Assembly (NCBI GenBank): GCA_026414765.1
Contig: JAOAIJ010000042.1
Span: forward strand, 171,900 to 235,899
Origin: Clostridia bacterium
Lineage (GTDB): Bacteria > Bacillota > Clostridia > Acetivibrionales > DSM-27016
Length of the DNA stretch: 64,000 bases
Direction: 5' to 3'
Shown here: piece by piece, positions 35,973-44,784 of the stretch
Position numbering within the stretch: the first letter of the stretch is position 1
How the letters are laid out: the number at the start of each line of letters is the position of its first letter
Made by a program: the position numbers and the translations under genes
Notes under the pieces: generated by a model
The model's database searches: none
What the model was told of the DNA's origin: nothing
Seen by the model: the letters and a program-made list of their open reading frames with translations, nothing else

Positions 35973-36929
35973 CTATATATCCGCGTGGATCGTCCTTTTC
36001 AAAGAAATCATTACTGGATTGAAGAATTTTCTCCAAAATTTGTTTGCATATAGATTAGAAGTTTCAAAGTCTACATGGACACAGGAAATTTTATTATCCA
36101 TGCAAAAATTTGCTGCTTCATTGAGTAATTGGTTACCAATATTTCTATTTCTGTACTCTTTTATTATATATGCCCCTATTTCATCAATTGACCCAAAATT
36201 CTTAGCACACATTCTCAAAACATCATCTTCTTCTGCTATTGTTAGATTCAGAAATCCAACAATCCTGCTAAAGTGCTTTGCTACAAACACATTGCTGGTA
36301 TATACAAGTTTCTCCAGTTCCTCCAAGGTTACATTTTCCCTATTGAGATATATTGGCGAATCTCGATAATAATCATTTGATAACTTTACTAAATCATACA
36401 ACTCAGAAACATCCTGTTGTATCGCCTTTTCAATAATTATACTCTTGTCAAAAGTGTAATTAGCCGAACAAAGATTTGAAAACGCATCAATAAGATACGA
36501 ACCAAATCCTATATCAAACAACGCGTTTTTGATATGATTATCTGAAAACGGAATAGTAATATAGTGACTCTTAATCCCAGCATTGACCCATGTTTTCGCA
36601 AGTTCTTGATACATGACTGAATAAATTATCTCCCTGTTTTCCTGGATAGAAGCATTTCCAGCAAAAGGAATAAACGCGCTTTCTGCACCATGAAAACAAA
36701 ATGCATCATATACCAGATAACCTACAATTTCATTATCTATCCTTGCAACTACGCCTCTCCCTGTCTGAGCATGTGCTCGTATAAATTCTAAAATCTCTTG
36801 TGTATTATTTTCCCAAAATTCATATAAATCTGCATCCGAACAGAAATATGCGAATTGTTTTTTCCATAACTCTAACAAACTCAAAGTGTTATGATTTTCG
36901 ATTTGTTCCACTACTATTTTTTTATGCAC
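35973..36929 (-). CDS. GNAT family acetyltransferase, two tandem domains
   Basis: A 318-residue protein. A degenerate GNAT-like half (about 1-150; VVARIDNEIVGYLVYDAF) is followed by a complete GNAT half (about 155-310; FSRIVGFLNLTIAEEDD, then IKEYRNRNIGNQLLNEAANF for acetyl-CoA pyrophosphate binding and YANKFWRKF). Substrate unknown. It is a single gene with its own downstream terminator. Confidence 0.85.
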   Translation of the reverse strand: MHKKIVVEQIENHNTLSLLELWKKQFAYFCSDADLYEFWENNTQEILEFIRAHAQTGRGVVARIDNEIVGYLVYDAFCFHGAESAFIPFAGNASIQENREIIYSVMYQELAKTWVNAGIKSHYITIPFSDNHIKNALFDIGFGSYLIDAFSNLCSANYTFDKSIIIEKAIQQDVSELYDLVKLSNDYYRDSPIYLNRENVTLEELEKLVYTSNVFVAKHFSRIVGFLNLTIAEEDDVLRMCAKNFGSIDEIGAYIIKEYRNRNIGNQLLNEAANFCMDNKISCVHVDFETSNLYANKFWRKFFNPVMISLKRTIHADI

Positions 36930-37526
36930 AAAAATTCCTCCACCGACGGAGAGCTATTGAATGGACACCCTCCATATTTTTTTATTGACAGTCATAGCAA
37001 ACTCCTCCTTTCCAAAAAGATTTATTAAAACGCTGATTAGCGAAATAACACAAGCTGTACATAAAACGTAATTACTGTTCATTTTAGTCATTAATTTAAT
37101 GCAAATAACCCATATATTATATATCAAATATTGTAATGGGTAAATCTGTTATGAATTTTCATAGCTGTCAACTGGTTTTTTCAGGTGGATGTTAATAATA
37201 GTTAATAAGGATTTGAGGCAAAATACTGGGTACAAGTTCAGGCAGTGCAGTTAGCACTGCCTTATATACTTAATACCGGTGCAACAACCTTTATTACTGC
37301 TGTTTCAGCCCAAATGGCTAATTCCGGAACATCGTTGTTTATGGCTGTCTTAAATTAAAAGCATAATGATAATCTTGTTAATGTCAGCCATCCCACGAGC
37401 CATTAAAGTCTGATTATCGCATGACAATTATTTGAACATTAAGAAAAAGAATATTCCAGATATACCTGATAATCAATGGCAGACTTATAGACGGTTCATA
37501 ACAGAAAATACATGCAGCGATCATCA
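36930..37526. other. intergenic region, small hairpin and possible coding remnant
   Basis: No gene is supported. A perfect hairpin AGGCAGTGC-AGTTA-GCACTGCCT lies at 37240-37262 without a T run. Right after it the plus strand has an open stretch (NTGATTFITAVSAQMA) that ends at a stop near 37352 and has no start or RBS. It may be the tail of a lost gene. Confidence 0.3.
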
Positions 37527-38630
37527 CTACTTTTTATTTTTTCGGTTGTAAAACAACTCTTGCCGTACTTTCCCTGCAATATCTTTTAATTCAGTGTCCG
37601 GCTCATGATAACGGCGGTAAAAATATGTAAATGTTGTATATGTAAAAAGCTTGTTAAGCATAGGAATTCTAATGAAGTATGAAAATATATAATATGCAAA
37701 GGATATTGAAAATAAATAGTATAGATAATAGAATATTGTTTTAGCAAATGAATAGCTCATGTCCACCTTCAATATGTCGCTCAGTCCATCCAATATATAG
37801 GAGAATATAGGCATAGTTATTATTAAGTATAAAAAAACAGCAAATAAATGACTTGCTTCAATGGCCTGGTTTGGGCAATACCCCATGCACCGCATACAGC
37901 CTTCGCAGGTGAGTTTCCAGTAGGGGCGGAGCTTTTTCCATCCAATCATTTTGATTGCTTTTTTCGGACAGCTTTTTGCACAAAGTCCGCAGCCTGTGCA
38001 ATTCTCCGAGGCAAAGAACAGCTTTGCCAGGAAAAAGCGTACAAATACCATATATATGAAAGACACCGGAAGCAATGCAAGGCCCAGGAGCAAATCCGGA
38101 ATACCCCAAAATTCTTTCCTGCCGCTGAGTATGCGATCAATGAAAAAATCCTCTTTAATCCTTGCTTGATCAATAATGATTCTCGAATCTGCCTCAGTCA
38201 GGCCGGGGTGTACATTTATCATGTTGGCTGGCATATTCAGCCCCATCACGCCACGGATTCTGCATCCCTTCAGCATAAGGATCAAGGCAATCAAATAAGC
38301 TGCAGACCCTTCAAAGCCGCGGAAAGGAACCGAATCAAACATCAGCGCACCTTTGGTCGCTACCACAAACGCATGTTGTCCTTTCACGCGAGGCAGCTGT
38401 AAGGCATGCCGGATTACCAGCCAGGGAGCTGTAAGACCATAGGTTGGAAAAACAAACCCCATCAAAGTTCCCGGCTTTTTGCCGGCAGCAGTTTTATTAT
38501 GATGCCCGGTAATTTGCTCCAGTTCGGAGCTGATCCCTTTCCCCTGGGCTGCTTCTTTCATCCATACTGCAGCCCTGTAAGAATTCCCGGTCCCGCTCAT
38601 GAATTTGATCTTCAGAAAACTATAATCCAT
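37527..38630 (-). CDS. EFR1-type flavodoxin/ferredoxin membrane-associated protein
   Basis: A 367-residue protein. The N-terminal flavodoxin-like domain has MSGTGNSYRAAVWM (FMN loop, residues 11-24). Two [4Fe-4S] motifs follow, CTGCGLCAKSCP and CEGCMRCMGYCP (about residues 215-255). Two hydrophobic segments lie between the flavodoxin and ferredoxin parts and near 265-320. It should carry electrons from reduced flavin to an unknown partner at the membrane. It lies 10 bp after an SDR gene on the same strand, so the two probably form an operon. Confidence 0.87.
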   Translation of the reverse strand: MDYSFLKIKFMSGTGNSYRAAVWMKEAAQGKGISSELEQITGHHNKTAAGKKPGTLMGFVFPTYGLTAPWLVIRHALQLPRVKGQHAFVVATKGALMFDSVPFRGFEGSAAYLIALILMLKGCRIRGVMGLNMPANMINVHPGLTEADSRIIIDQARIKEDFFIDRILSGRKEFWGIPDLLLGLALLPVSFIYMVFVRFFLAKLFFASENCTGCGLCAKSCPKKAIKMIGWKKLRPYWKLTCEGCMRCMGYCPNQAIEASHLFAVFLYLIITMPIFSYILDGLSDILKVDMSYSFAKTIFYYLYYLFSISFAYYIFSYFIRIPMLNKLFTYTTFTYFYRRYHEPDTELKDIAGKVRQELFYNRKNKK

Positions 38631-38640
38631 ACTGCACCAC

Positions 38641-39444
38641 CTAGCGTAAGTTTTTCATCAGGTATTCTCTCAGAGAATCAGGGAAGCGTGCGATCATACT
38701 TAATGCATAAGGAACTGCAACCTCATAGCGGGATTTCAGCCGTCTTTCCCCGATAATTTTACAAATAGTTTCTGCAGCTTTTTGAGGTTGAGCATAAGCC
38801 TGCATTTCCCTGCGTCTTGTATCTGAGCTATATAAACTTTTATAGCAGGAAGCCGGATTTGTCATAAGATAGCATGAATGTTCATCCATTGTCTTAAAAA
38901 ATCCGGTTTTGATTGGGCCCGGTTCGATTACTGTTACTTGAATATTTTGTTTGAACAATTCTAAACGAAGGGTATCAGTTAATGCCTCAACAGCGAACTT
39001 TGAGGCGCAATACGCTCCATTAACCGGCTGGGCGAATTTCCCCGATACCGAACCGATGTTGATGATTTTTCCGGCTCCGTTCCTGCGCATTTCAGGTATT
39101 ACAGCCTGAATCATATTGATTATGCCGAAAACATTTACATCAAACATACTTTTCATGTTTTCAATACTGATTTCTTCTAGGGCACCTCTGATTGAGTATC
39201 CTGCATTGTTAACCAAAATGTCGATTTTTTGGAATCGAGCAATAACTTCGCGTACTGCACCGGCTATCGACTCACTTTTTGTAACATCAAGCGGCAGCCT
39301 TAAGGATGCTGGCAGATCCTTAATAGTATCCACTTTCCTGGCTGTTGCAACAACTATATACCCTTTGTCCGCCAATACCCGGCTGAGTTCACGGCCAATT
39401 CCGGAAGAGCATCCGGTAATAAGCACGACTTCTTCCTTTTCCAT
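38641..39444 (-). CDS. short-chain dehydrogenase/reductase (SDR)
   Basis: A classical 267-residue SDR: TGCSSGIGREL (NAD(P) loop, residues 10-20), NNAGYS, the catalytic Ser in IGSVSGKFAQP, and YCASKFAV (YxxxK). The C-terminal part is extended and slightly hydrophobic, as in SDRs acting on lipids or sterol-like molecules. It is followed by the EFR1 gene 10 bp on. Substrate unknown. Confidence 0.93.
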   Translation of the reverse strand: MEKEEVVLITGCSSGIGRELSRVLADKGYIVVATARKVDTIKDLPASLRLPLDVTKSESIAGAVREVIARFQKIDILVNNAGYSIRGALEEISIENMKSMFDVNVFGIINMIQAVIPEMRRNGAGKIINIGSVSGKFAQPVNGAYCASKFAVEALTDTLRLELFKQNIQVTVIEPGPIKTGFFKTMDEHSCYLMTNPASCYKSLYSSDTRRREMQAYAQPQKAAETICKIIGERRLKSRYEVAVPYALSMIARFPDSLREYLMKNLR

Positions 39445-39507
39445 AACAACTGACCTCCATGAAGTATGATGATTACATCATACTAACTTCGGAAAGCCGA
39501 CGCATTA

Positions 39508-39599
39508 TCATTTGTTAAGATTGGGCTTATTTCTGATTCTGCTGGGTCATACTGGTGTGATACCAAGATAAGCTGCAAGTGATTGTTCATCAGACACCA
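39508..39599 (-). pseudogene. C-terminal fragment of a Crp/Fnr regulator
   Basis: The frame QSLAAYLGITPV is followed by an in-frame TGA, then PSRIRNKPNLNK and stop. It matches the end of the intact Crp/Fnr protein at 16870-17469 (YLGITPV, SRIRKK, NLNK). The 20-mer GCATTATCATTTGTTAAGAT across the stop codon is shared by both loci. Only about 30 codons remain. Confidence 0.7.
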
Positions 39600-39715
39600 G
39601 GTAATAATTCTATTTTTATTTTCTTTTCATACTTATCCGGTGTCTCAATAAATCTTACACGATCCTCATTATCGTAAAAGATTTCCTGTTTGCCAATTTC
39701 ACTTAATGTTATCAT
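39590..39715 (-). pseudogene. fragment of a REP-associated (Y1/IS200-like) transposase
   Basis: A 41-codon frame starts ATG and contains SEIGKQEIFYDNEDRVRFIE, the pattern (GN.R..IF...EDR..F) seen at the start of RayT/Y1 transposases. It breaks off after about 40 residues and runs straight into the Crp/Fnr fragment. The catalytic HUH and Tyr parts are absent, so this is only a scar. Confidence 0.5.
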
Positions 39716-39784
39716 AGCCTTGGTATGACTGCAATACAAAGCTTAAGTCAAGTGTATATTCATACATTCAGGGTAACAAAGAAA

Positions 39785-39816
39785 AAGTCCTGACAGAGTG
39801 TGTGATCTATCAAGGC
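39785..39816 (-). terminator. terminator after the orphan Rhs immunity gene
   Basis: On the minus strand: AGCCTTGATAGA, 8-base loop, TCTGTCAGGACT, then TTTTTC. Eleven of twelve pairs form, counting G-U. The same stem recurs at 62436-62463 after the second Rhs immunity-like gene. Confidence 0.75.
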
Positions 39817-39862
39817 TAAGTACTTAACTTTAATAAGTGTGCTCAGGTAGATAAATTAATAC

Positions 39863-40282
39863 TTATTCAAAGTATTGTAACTCAACTTTTATCTTCATTT
39901 CTTCTTGTATACATAAAATTACCCATAAATTTGATAGTAGTATGAATATACCAGCAAAACTTATTAATATACTCTTACCTCCCTCAAAATAGCTATTTAT
40001 ACTATAGACTAAATCTTTACATATAACCATAGCCAAAAAAATCATAAAAGTAAAATGTAGATATGCAAGTTTACGTAATCTAATTTCTCTATAAGGGATC
40101 AATAATAAGACTCCAAATACTATATATTGAATATTACTTATTAATCGCTCCCGAAACTTTGGTATTTGCTGGATTTCATCAGCATGAAAAAAAACAAATA
40201 AATCTCCAAAAGAAATAATGATAAAAAACACCTCAACTACAATACCTATAATTCTAATGAATGTCGAAAAATAATTTTTCAT
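39863..40282 (-). CDS. four-helix membrane protein, putative immunity protein to the Rhs toxin tail
   Basis: The 139-residue protein has four hydrophobic helices (about residues 10-30, 50-65, 75-92, 103-125). It lies 13 bp after the orphan Rhs toxin tail and before a terminator like that behind the second Rhs locus. Small membrane proteins directly downstream of polymorphic toxin tails are commonly immunity proteins. The sequence itself shows no known family, so this role rests on position. Confidence 0.6.
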   Translation of the reverse strand: MKNYFSTFIRIIGIVVEVFFIIISFGDLFVFFHADEIQQIPKFRERLISNIQYIVFGVLLLIPYREIRLRKLAYLHFTFMIFLAMVICKDLVYSINSYFEGGKSILISFAGIFILLSNLWVILCIQEEMKIKVELQYFE

Positions 40283-40295
40283 AAAATACTCATCC

Positions 40296-40652
40296 TTATA
40301 TTTTCAAATATAACTTATTAGCTAGTAAACCCTTTTTTATTTGTCTTTTTTCCTTTGCTTCATGAATTTTACTCCAGTTTGGCGCTTTCTTTGGTTCTGC
40401 TGGCTTTAATCCCTTAATATAAGTAGTAAATTGCTCACTAGCTGACCGAGCTTTTCTTTCTGTCCCCCAAATATCTTCCCATACTGTATATCCATTGTCC
40501 GAAAATACATCTCCAAAATTCGCACCTGCAGGGTTACTTGGCAAATCCTCATATGAAAATGCACTGTTCTTGTTTTTAAATATATCCTTAATCCCATTTC
40601 CAAGCCCAAGTAATTTTACATTTGATGAATCTAATAGCCAACTATTAGCCAA
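40296..40652 (-). CDS. orphan C-terminal toxin tail of an Rhs/polymorphic toxin
   Basis: 118 residues, beginning at a TTG with only a weak RBS. The part LGLGNGIKDIFKNKNSAFSY, then EDLPSNPAGANFGDVFSDNG, looks like a toxin tail normally fused to an Rhs or similar carrier. A basic tail (KIHEAKEKRQIKKG) follows. No Rhs repeats or DPxG pre-toxin motif stand before it; the upstream DNA belongs to something else. It is probably a displaced cassette carried with its immunity gene (39863-40282). The toxic activity is not recognisable. Confidence 0.55.
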   Translation of the reverse strand: MANSWLLDSSNVKLLGLGNGIKDIFKNKNSAFSYEDLPSNPAGANFGDVFSDNGYTVWEDIWGTERKARSASEQFTTYIKGLKPAEPKKAPNWSKIHEAKEKRQIKKGLLANKLYLKI

Positions 40653-40842
40653 GCCTTTTACGAGTGGTCGGAAGAGGCAAGGAAGAAACGAGAGTTGTGT
40701 ATAAATGGGAGTATGACGCTGGAGGAATTTCAGACGTGGCTTGACGATTTAGATTTACACCATTTAGCAAATATTGGTTGATTTAAAATAGTAAATCAAT
40801 TATAATTATATTCAAGAATTAAGAAGGAGTATTACTTAAAGC
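40653..40842 (+). other. coding remnant (C-terminus of an unidentified protein) and leader region
   Basis: On the plus strand a frame open from about 40650 reads FYEWSEEARKKRELC, then MTLEEFQTWLDDLDLHHL, and stops at 40782. It has no start in view and looks like the end of a lost gene. The rest, to 40842, is A/T-rich and should hold the promoter of the ABC-F gene, with AAGGAG at 40824-40829 serving the leader peptide. Confidence 0.35.
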
Positions 40843-40857
40843 ATGAGAATACGCTAA
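40843..40857 (+). CDS. leader peptide MRIR upstream of the ABC-F gene
   Basis: ATG AGA ATA CGC TAA, preceded by AAGGAG about 13 bases upstream. The peptide contains Arg-x-Arg, the +X+ motif at which macrolide-bound ribosomes are known to stall (MRLR is the minimal ErmDL-type stalling peptide). Its stop codon overlaps the left arm of a long hairpin. This is just what translational or transcriptional attenuation of a resistance gene needs. Chance remains possible for such a short ORF. Confidence 0.5.
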   Translation: MRIR

Positions 40858-40918
40858 TTCAGCAAAAATTGAGAGGTTTTGTTCAGAGGCAAATATGCCT
40901 CTAATTGTGCTGGATTAG
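40854..40918 (+). promoter_or_regulatory. attenuator-like hairpin in the ABC-F leader
   Basis: CTAATTCAGC...TTGAGAGG (40854-40876) pairs with CCTCTAATTGTGCTGGATTAG (40898-40918; 21 bases, key ends CCTCTAA and GGATTAG). An alternative small hairpin AGAGGCA-AATA-TGCCTCT (40885-40902) uses part of the same bases. Only TTT follows, so termination could be weak or factor-dependent. A ribosome stalled on MRIR would cover the left arm. Confidence 0.5.
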
Positions 40919-40996
40919 TTTAAGTGACAAAGTATATAGAATAGTATCTATCTCATTTTTCATTTAATCTTTCCAGCTTTTGCAAAGGAGAGATTT

Positions 40997-42616
40997 ATGC
41001 TTATCTTTGAAGCAATAAATATAAAAAAGTATTATGGTGACCAATTAATCCTATCGTTTGATTCATTTAAAATACACAGTGGTAATAAAATTGGAATTGT
41101 GGGACAAAATGGCGCAGGAAAAACCACATTACTCAATATTTTGGCGGGGGAAACCGACCCGAACGAAGGTATTGTTAGAAGACTATGCCAATTCGCATAT
41201 ATCAGGCAGTTTTCTGATGAAAACATAGAAGCAAATACTCAAATTCTTAAAGAATTTGGTATCATTAATCAAATTGACCATCAAATAGTAAGTGGAGGTG
41301 AATTTACAAGGCTAAAAGTTGCAGAAGCTTTAAGCAGAAACAGCATTTTATTATTTGCAGATGAGCCTACATCAAACCTTGATTATGAAGGAATTGATTT
41401 AGTAAAGAACAAGCTTCTTGAAGTTGATACCTTACTTTTAGTCAGCCATGATAGAGATCTGCTTGACACTTTGTGCAACAAGATCGTTGAGATTAAGTAT
41501 GGAAAATTATTTTTTTATAATGGCAACTATTCATCCTACCAAAAACAAAAACAGATGGAAACTGAACGTGAATGGCGGGAATATGAGCAATATAAAACTG
41601 AAAAAATAAAACTGGAAAAAGTCTTTGAGAAAAAAATTATTGAAGCTGCAAACATAGCAAAAAAGCCAAAAAACCCCACTAGAATTTGTAGTGATACTCC
41701 ATGTGCGCGCTCAAGAGGGTCTAGCCAAAAAAACATGGAAAGGGCAGCAAAAGCTGTTCTCTCAAGAATAAAGAGACTTAATGTGAAGCAAAAACCCAAA
41801 GAACTACTAAGCATTAATCTAGATTTTTCACTTACCGATCCACCTCAAAATAAGATTGTAATATCTTGCAAAGATTTGAGCTTTAGTTATAATAAAAATG
41901 TAATATTTAATAACGCTAGTTTTAAGGTATATAACGGTGAAAAGATAGCTTTATTGGGTAATAATGGAACGGGGAAAACGACGTTATTGAATCTAATAAA
42001 TAACTTAGACCAAAGAATATACTTAGTTCCGAAATTAGCAATTGGGTACTTCCATCAGGATTTGAAAAACCTTGATTATAACAAAACTGTCCTAGAAAAC
42101 GTAATGCAAGACAGTATACAAAGTGAGAGCATCATAAGAACAGTTTTAGCTAGATTATTAATTTGTGGAGATAATGTTTATAAGAAAGTTGAAGTATTAA
42201 GTGGTGGAGAAAGGATAAAAGTATCATTTGCAAAAATAATGTTGTCAAAGGCTAACATTTTATTACTTGACGAACCAACAAATTATCTTGATATAACTTC
42301 CATAAGAGCTTTGCAAAATGTTCTCTGTGATTATGATGGAACCGTATTATTCGTCTCTCATGATAAATCTTTTGTTGATGCTATAGCCAATAGATTACTT
42401 ATACTACGAAACAACCAGATTCACGAATTTGAAGGAAATTTAAAAAAGTATGAAGAAAGCATACAATTTACTAAGAATACCAATTTGGAAACTCAGAAAT
42501 TAGTTTTACAAATTCGATTAACTAAGGTAGTTTCAAAGTTGTCTTTACGAAATGCTGATAAAGAAACACTTGAAAAGGAATATCAGAATATTCTTGCACA
42601 ATTAAAGAGCCTATAG
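40997..42616 (+). CDS. ABC-F ATPase, probable ribosome-protection antibiotic resistance protein
   Basis: A 539-residue protein with two ABC domains and no membrane segments. Domain 1 has GQNGAGKTTLLN, SGGEFTRLKVAEA and LLFADEPTSNLD; domain 2 has GNNGTGKTTLLN, LSGGERIKVSFAK and LLLDEPTNYLD. The linker between them (about residues 190-285) is long, basic and has two Cys (CSDTPCARSRG), and a short C-terminal helical extension follows. Antibiotic-resistance ABC-F proteins (Vga/Lsa/Msr-like) share this build and remove drugs from the peptidyl transferase centre or exit tunnel. RBS AAAGGAGA lies before the ATG. A leader peptide and hairpin precede it, suggesting drug induction. It converges on the large biosynthetic operon and may protect the producer. 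Confidence 0.9.
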   Translation: MLIFEAINIKKYYGDQLILSFDSFKIHSGNKIGIVGQNGAGKTTLLNILAGETDPNEGIVRRLCQFAYIRQFSDENIEANTQILKEFGIINQIDHQIVSGGEFTRLKVAEALSRNSILLFADEPTSNLDYEGIDLVKNKLLEVDTLLLVSHDRDLLDTLCNKIVEIKYGKLFFYNGNYSSYQKQKQMETEREWREYEQYKTEKIKLEKVFEKKIIEAANIAKKPKNPTRICSDTPCARSRGSSQKNMERAAKAVLSRIKRLNVKQKPKELLSINLDFSLTDPPQNKIVISCKDLSFSYNKNVIFNNASFKVYNGEKIALLGNNGTGKTTLLNLINNLDQRIYLVPKLAIGYFHQDLKNLDYNKTVLENVMQDSIQSESIIRTVLARLLICGDNVYKKVEVLSGGERIKVSFAKIMLSKANILLLDEPTNYLDITSIRALQNVLCDYDGTVLFVSHDKSFVDAIANRLLILRNNQIHEFEGNLKKYEESIQFTKNTNLETQKLVLQIRLTKVVSKLSLRNADKETLEKEYQNILAQLKSL

Positions 42617-42629
42617 TTTGAAAATATTA

Positions 42630-42669
42630 TACATCTAGGATAATATCACCATGAGAATACCTAGATGTA
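42630..42669 (+). terminator. hairpin after the ABC-F gene
   Basis: Perfect 10-bp stem TACATCTAGG / CCTAGATGTA with a 20-base loop, 14 bp after the stop. The following sequence is AAAATATAT, so the T tract is on the other strand: it may serve either gene. Confidence 0.5.
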
Positions 42670-42996
42670 AAATATATATCATTCTTACGCCTTAACTAAC
42701 AAATTTTAGCTGAATATCTACAGAAAACAAATAAAGCGTATAAAATCCCCGATTAATAGAATATTTCGGTGTGGCGGAGCAATCAATACGCAATTGTGTC
42801 ATGCTAAAATTGAGGCGCCCTGTTGCTGGGTGAGTCATTAACTAATGACCTCCTATGGGTTTATTTACACTACGATGTAGCGTATAAATCCATTATAGCC
42901 AAAAACTTTTGGTGGCTCACCCTGCATGAAGGTGGCACAACTCAAGCGGATTAGTGGCTCTAAGTCAGCATATTATTCAAATTCAAGATATAGCAT
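42670..42996. other. intergenic region with possible IS21-type end repeats
   Basis: No gene. Near 42908-42962 there are short repeats GTGGCTCA, GTGGCACA and GTGGCTCT separated by AACTCAAGCGGATTA-like spacers. That pattern recalls the multiple end repeats of IS21 elements, so this may be a scar of one. The match is from memory of the pattern only. Confidence 0.25.
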
Positions 42997-44778
42997 TTAA
43001 ATTTTTTCTAACTTCTTTGACTCTACGTATTCAATCAATGATTGAATAGTTGGGAAGGCTGTAAATAATAACATATCAACATCGAATTCAATTTCAAATA
43101 CGTTTTCTAATGCTACTATTATCTTAATAAATGTTATTGAATCAACTCCTACGCTAGATAAATCTGTGCCACAATGTAAATCAATGGTAAATTTTTCATC
43201 CAAATTAGACTTTATTACCTCAAACGCTTGTCGCTGGATCTCTGAAAAATCTGATAACAGTTTAGATTTTTTATTACGTGTAATAAGTATATTTTTACCC
43301 AATCTATTACGATCAACCTTTCCGTTTTGTGTATAAATGAATTCCTTTATTCTCGTAAATTTCGATGGAATCATATACATCGGCAATTTTTGTGATAAGT
43401 AATCTTTTATTTGAACTATGTTGAGGTCAACATCACTTATATAGAAAGCTTCCAGCATCTTATCTGATTCATTTATTACTGTTACTTTAACTATTGACTG
43501 CGATATTCCTTTAAATTGATTGATAACAGCTTCAATTTCTTCAAGCTCTATCCTATGCCCGCGAATCTTAACCTGATTATCTACCCGTCCAATGTATAAA
43601 AGATTCCCATCATCCAACTCTTTAACAAAATCACCGGTTTTATATATTTTCTGGTTTTGCGCAAACGGGTTTGGGACAAACTTTTTTTGTGTCATCTCTG
43701 TATCATTCAAATAACCAATAGCCAGGCACTGTCCGAAAATGCATAACTCGCCTTTTTGGCCTTGTTGTACTCTAGACATTTCTTCGTCTAAAATGTAAAG
43801 CCAAACATTATTTATAGGTTTACCTATCGGAATTTCTTCATAATTGGTTTTTCGTTGTATGACATAGTGAAGGGTATCATCAGAACATTCACTTTGTCCA
43901 TAAGCATTAATAAGCTGAATCGCATAAAGCTGATAGAACATATTTACAATTTCCGGATCTACTTTTTCTCCTGTTAAAATAATATATTTCAAATTCTTTA
44001 GTTCAATTTTTTTCATTCCTCCTTGAATAAGCATTAAGTAAGCAAGCAAAAATTGCGGTATCAGGGAAACTACCTCTACTGAATCCTTTTCTATCCTTTG
44101 GAATAAAGTATATGCATTTTGCAGAATATCTTCATTGTATATGACTAATTTAGCTCCGGTTGTAAGTGGAGTTAGAATCTGCCAAATAGTCGCCACAAAT
44201 CCAATGCTGAAACTCTGACATAATATGCTGCTTTCATTAATATAAAGCAGTGTTCGTTTAGCTTCCATATGGTTTATTATACCGCTGTGGGACAGCATAA
44301 CACCTTTTGGGTTTCCAGTTGAACCAGATGTATAAATGCAAAATGCTGGGTCATGACCATAAATTGTGCAATTATGCTGTGACAACGTTTCATGGGTGAA
44401 TGTATTCTCAAGTGTTATAAAAATTTGTTGGTCTGCCGGCAATGATTTGACCGGTATCTCACTATACAATAAACTTTTAGCGTTACTATGGGTAATAATT
44501 TGCATTACTCTCATCTCTGGAGAGCGAATATCAATTGGCAGGCATACTGCTCCAATGTTCAAAACTGCAAGCATCGCTACAACTGTTTCAATAGAATTTT
44601 TCATATAAATCGCTACGATATCCTGTTTGCAAATTCCCTTCTCAATTAATTTGACGGAAATATGACTAACAGAATCCTGTAATTCATTATATGACATAGT
44701 CTTATTGCCATTCTGTATAGCAATTTTATCCTTGCATACCAATACTTGCTGCCTAAATAATGAATATATATCATTCAT
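42997..44778 (-). CDS. adenylation domain + peptidyl carrier protein (A-PCP), probably for beta-alanine
   Basis: A 593-residue stand-alone loading protein. The adenylation part (1-500) has YTSGSTGNPKGVMLSH (A3), NAYGQSECS (A5), YKTGD, GRVDNQVKIRGHRIELEE (A8) and NGKVDR (A10). The carrier part ends the protein (VGVDSITF, Ser547). In A4 the sequence is SIGFVATIW: Val195 sits where A domains for alpha-amino acids have the Asp that holds the amino group. Such a change is known for A domains taking beta-amino acids, including beta-alanine. The gene lies 6 bp after panD, which makes beta-alanine. No condensation or thioesterase domain is present, so the loaded unit must be passed on by another protein, perhaps the BtrH-like acyltransferase of the same operon. 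It is the last gene of the operon. Confidence 0.9.
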   Translation of the reverse strand: MNDIYSLFRQQVLVCKDKIAIQNGNKTMSYNELQDSVSHISVKLIEKGICKQDIVAIYMKNSIETVVAMLAVLNIGAVCLPIDIRSPEMRVMQIITHSNAKSLLYSEIPVKSLPADQQIFITLENTFTHETLSQHNCTIYGHDPAFCIYTSGSTGNPKGVMLSHSGIINHMEAKRTLLYINESSILCQSFSIGFVATIWQILTPLTTGAKLVIYNEDILQNAYTLFQRIEKDSVEVVSLIPQFLLAYLMLIQGGMKKIELKNLKYIILTGEKVDPEIVNMFYQLYAIQLINAYGQSECSDDTLHYVIQRKTNYEEIPIGKPINNVWLYILDEEMSRVQQGQKGELCIFGQCLAIGYLNDTEMTQKKFVPNPFAQNQKIYKTGDFVKELDDGNLLYIGRVDNQVKIRGHRIELEEIEAVINQFKGISQSIVKVTVINESDKMLEAFYISDVDLNIVQIKDYLSQKLPMYMIPSKFTRIKEFIYTQNGKVDRNRLGKNILITRNKKSKLLSDFSEIQRQAFEVIKSNLDEKFTIDLHCGTDLSSVGVDSITFIKIIVALENVFEIEFDVDMLLFTAFPTIQSLIEYVESKKLEKI

Positions 44779-44784
44779 AAAATA

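Noticed and set aside
37848..38402. 184-codon plus-strand frame inside the EFR1 gene
   Set aside because: Antisense to a gene with clear flavodoxin and ferredoxin motifs.
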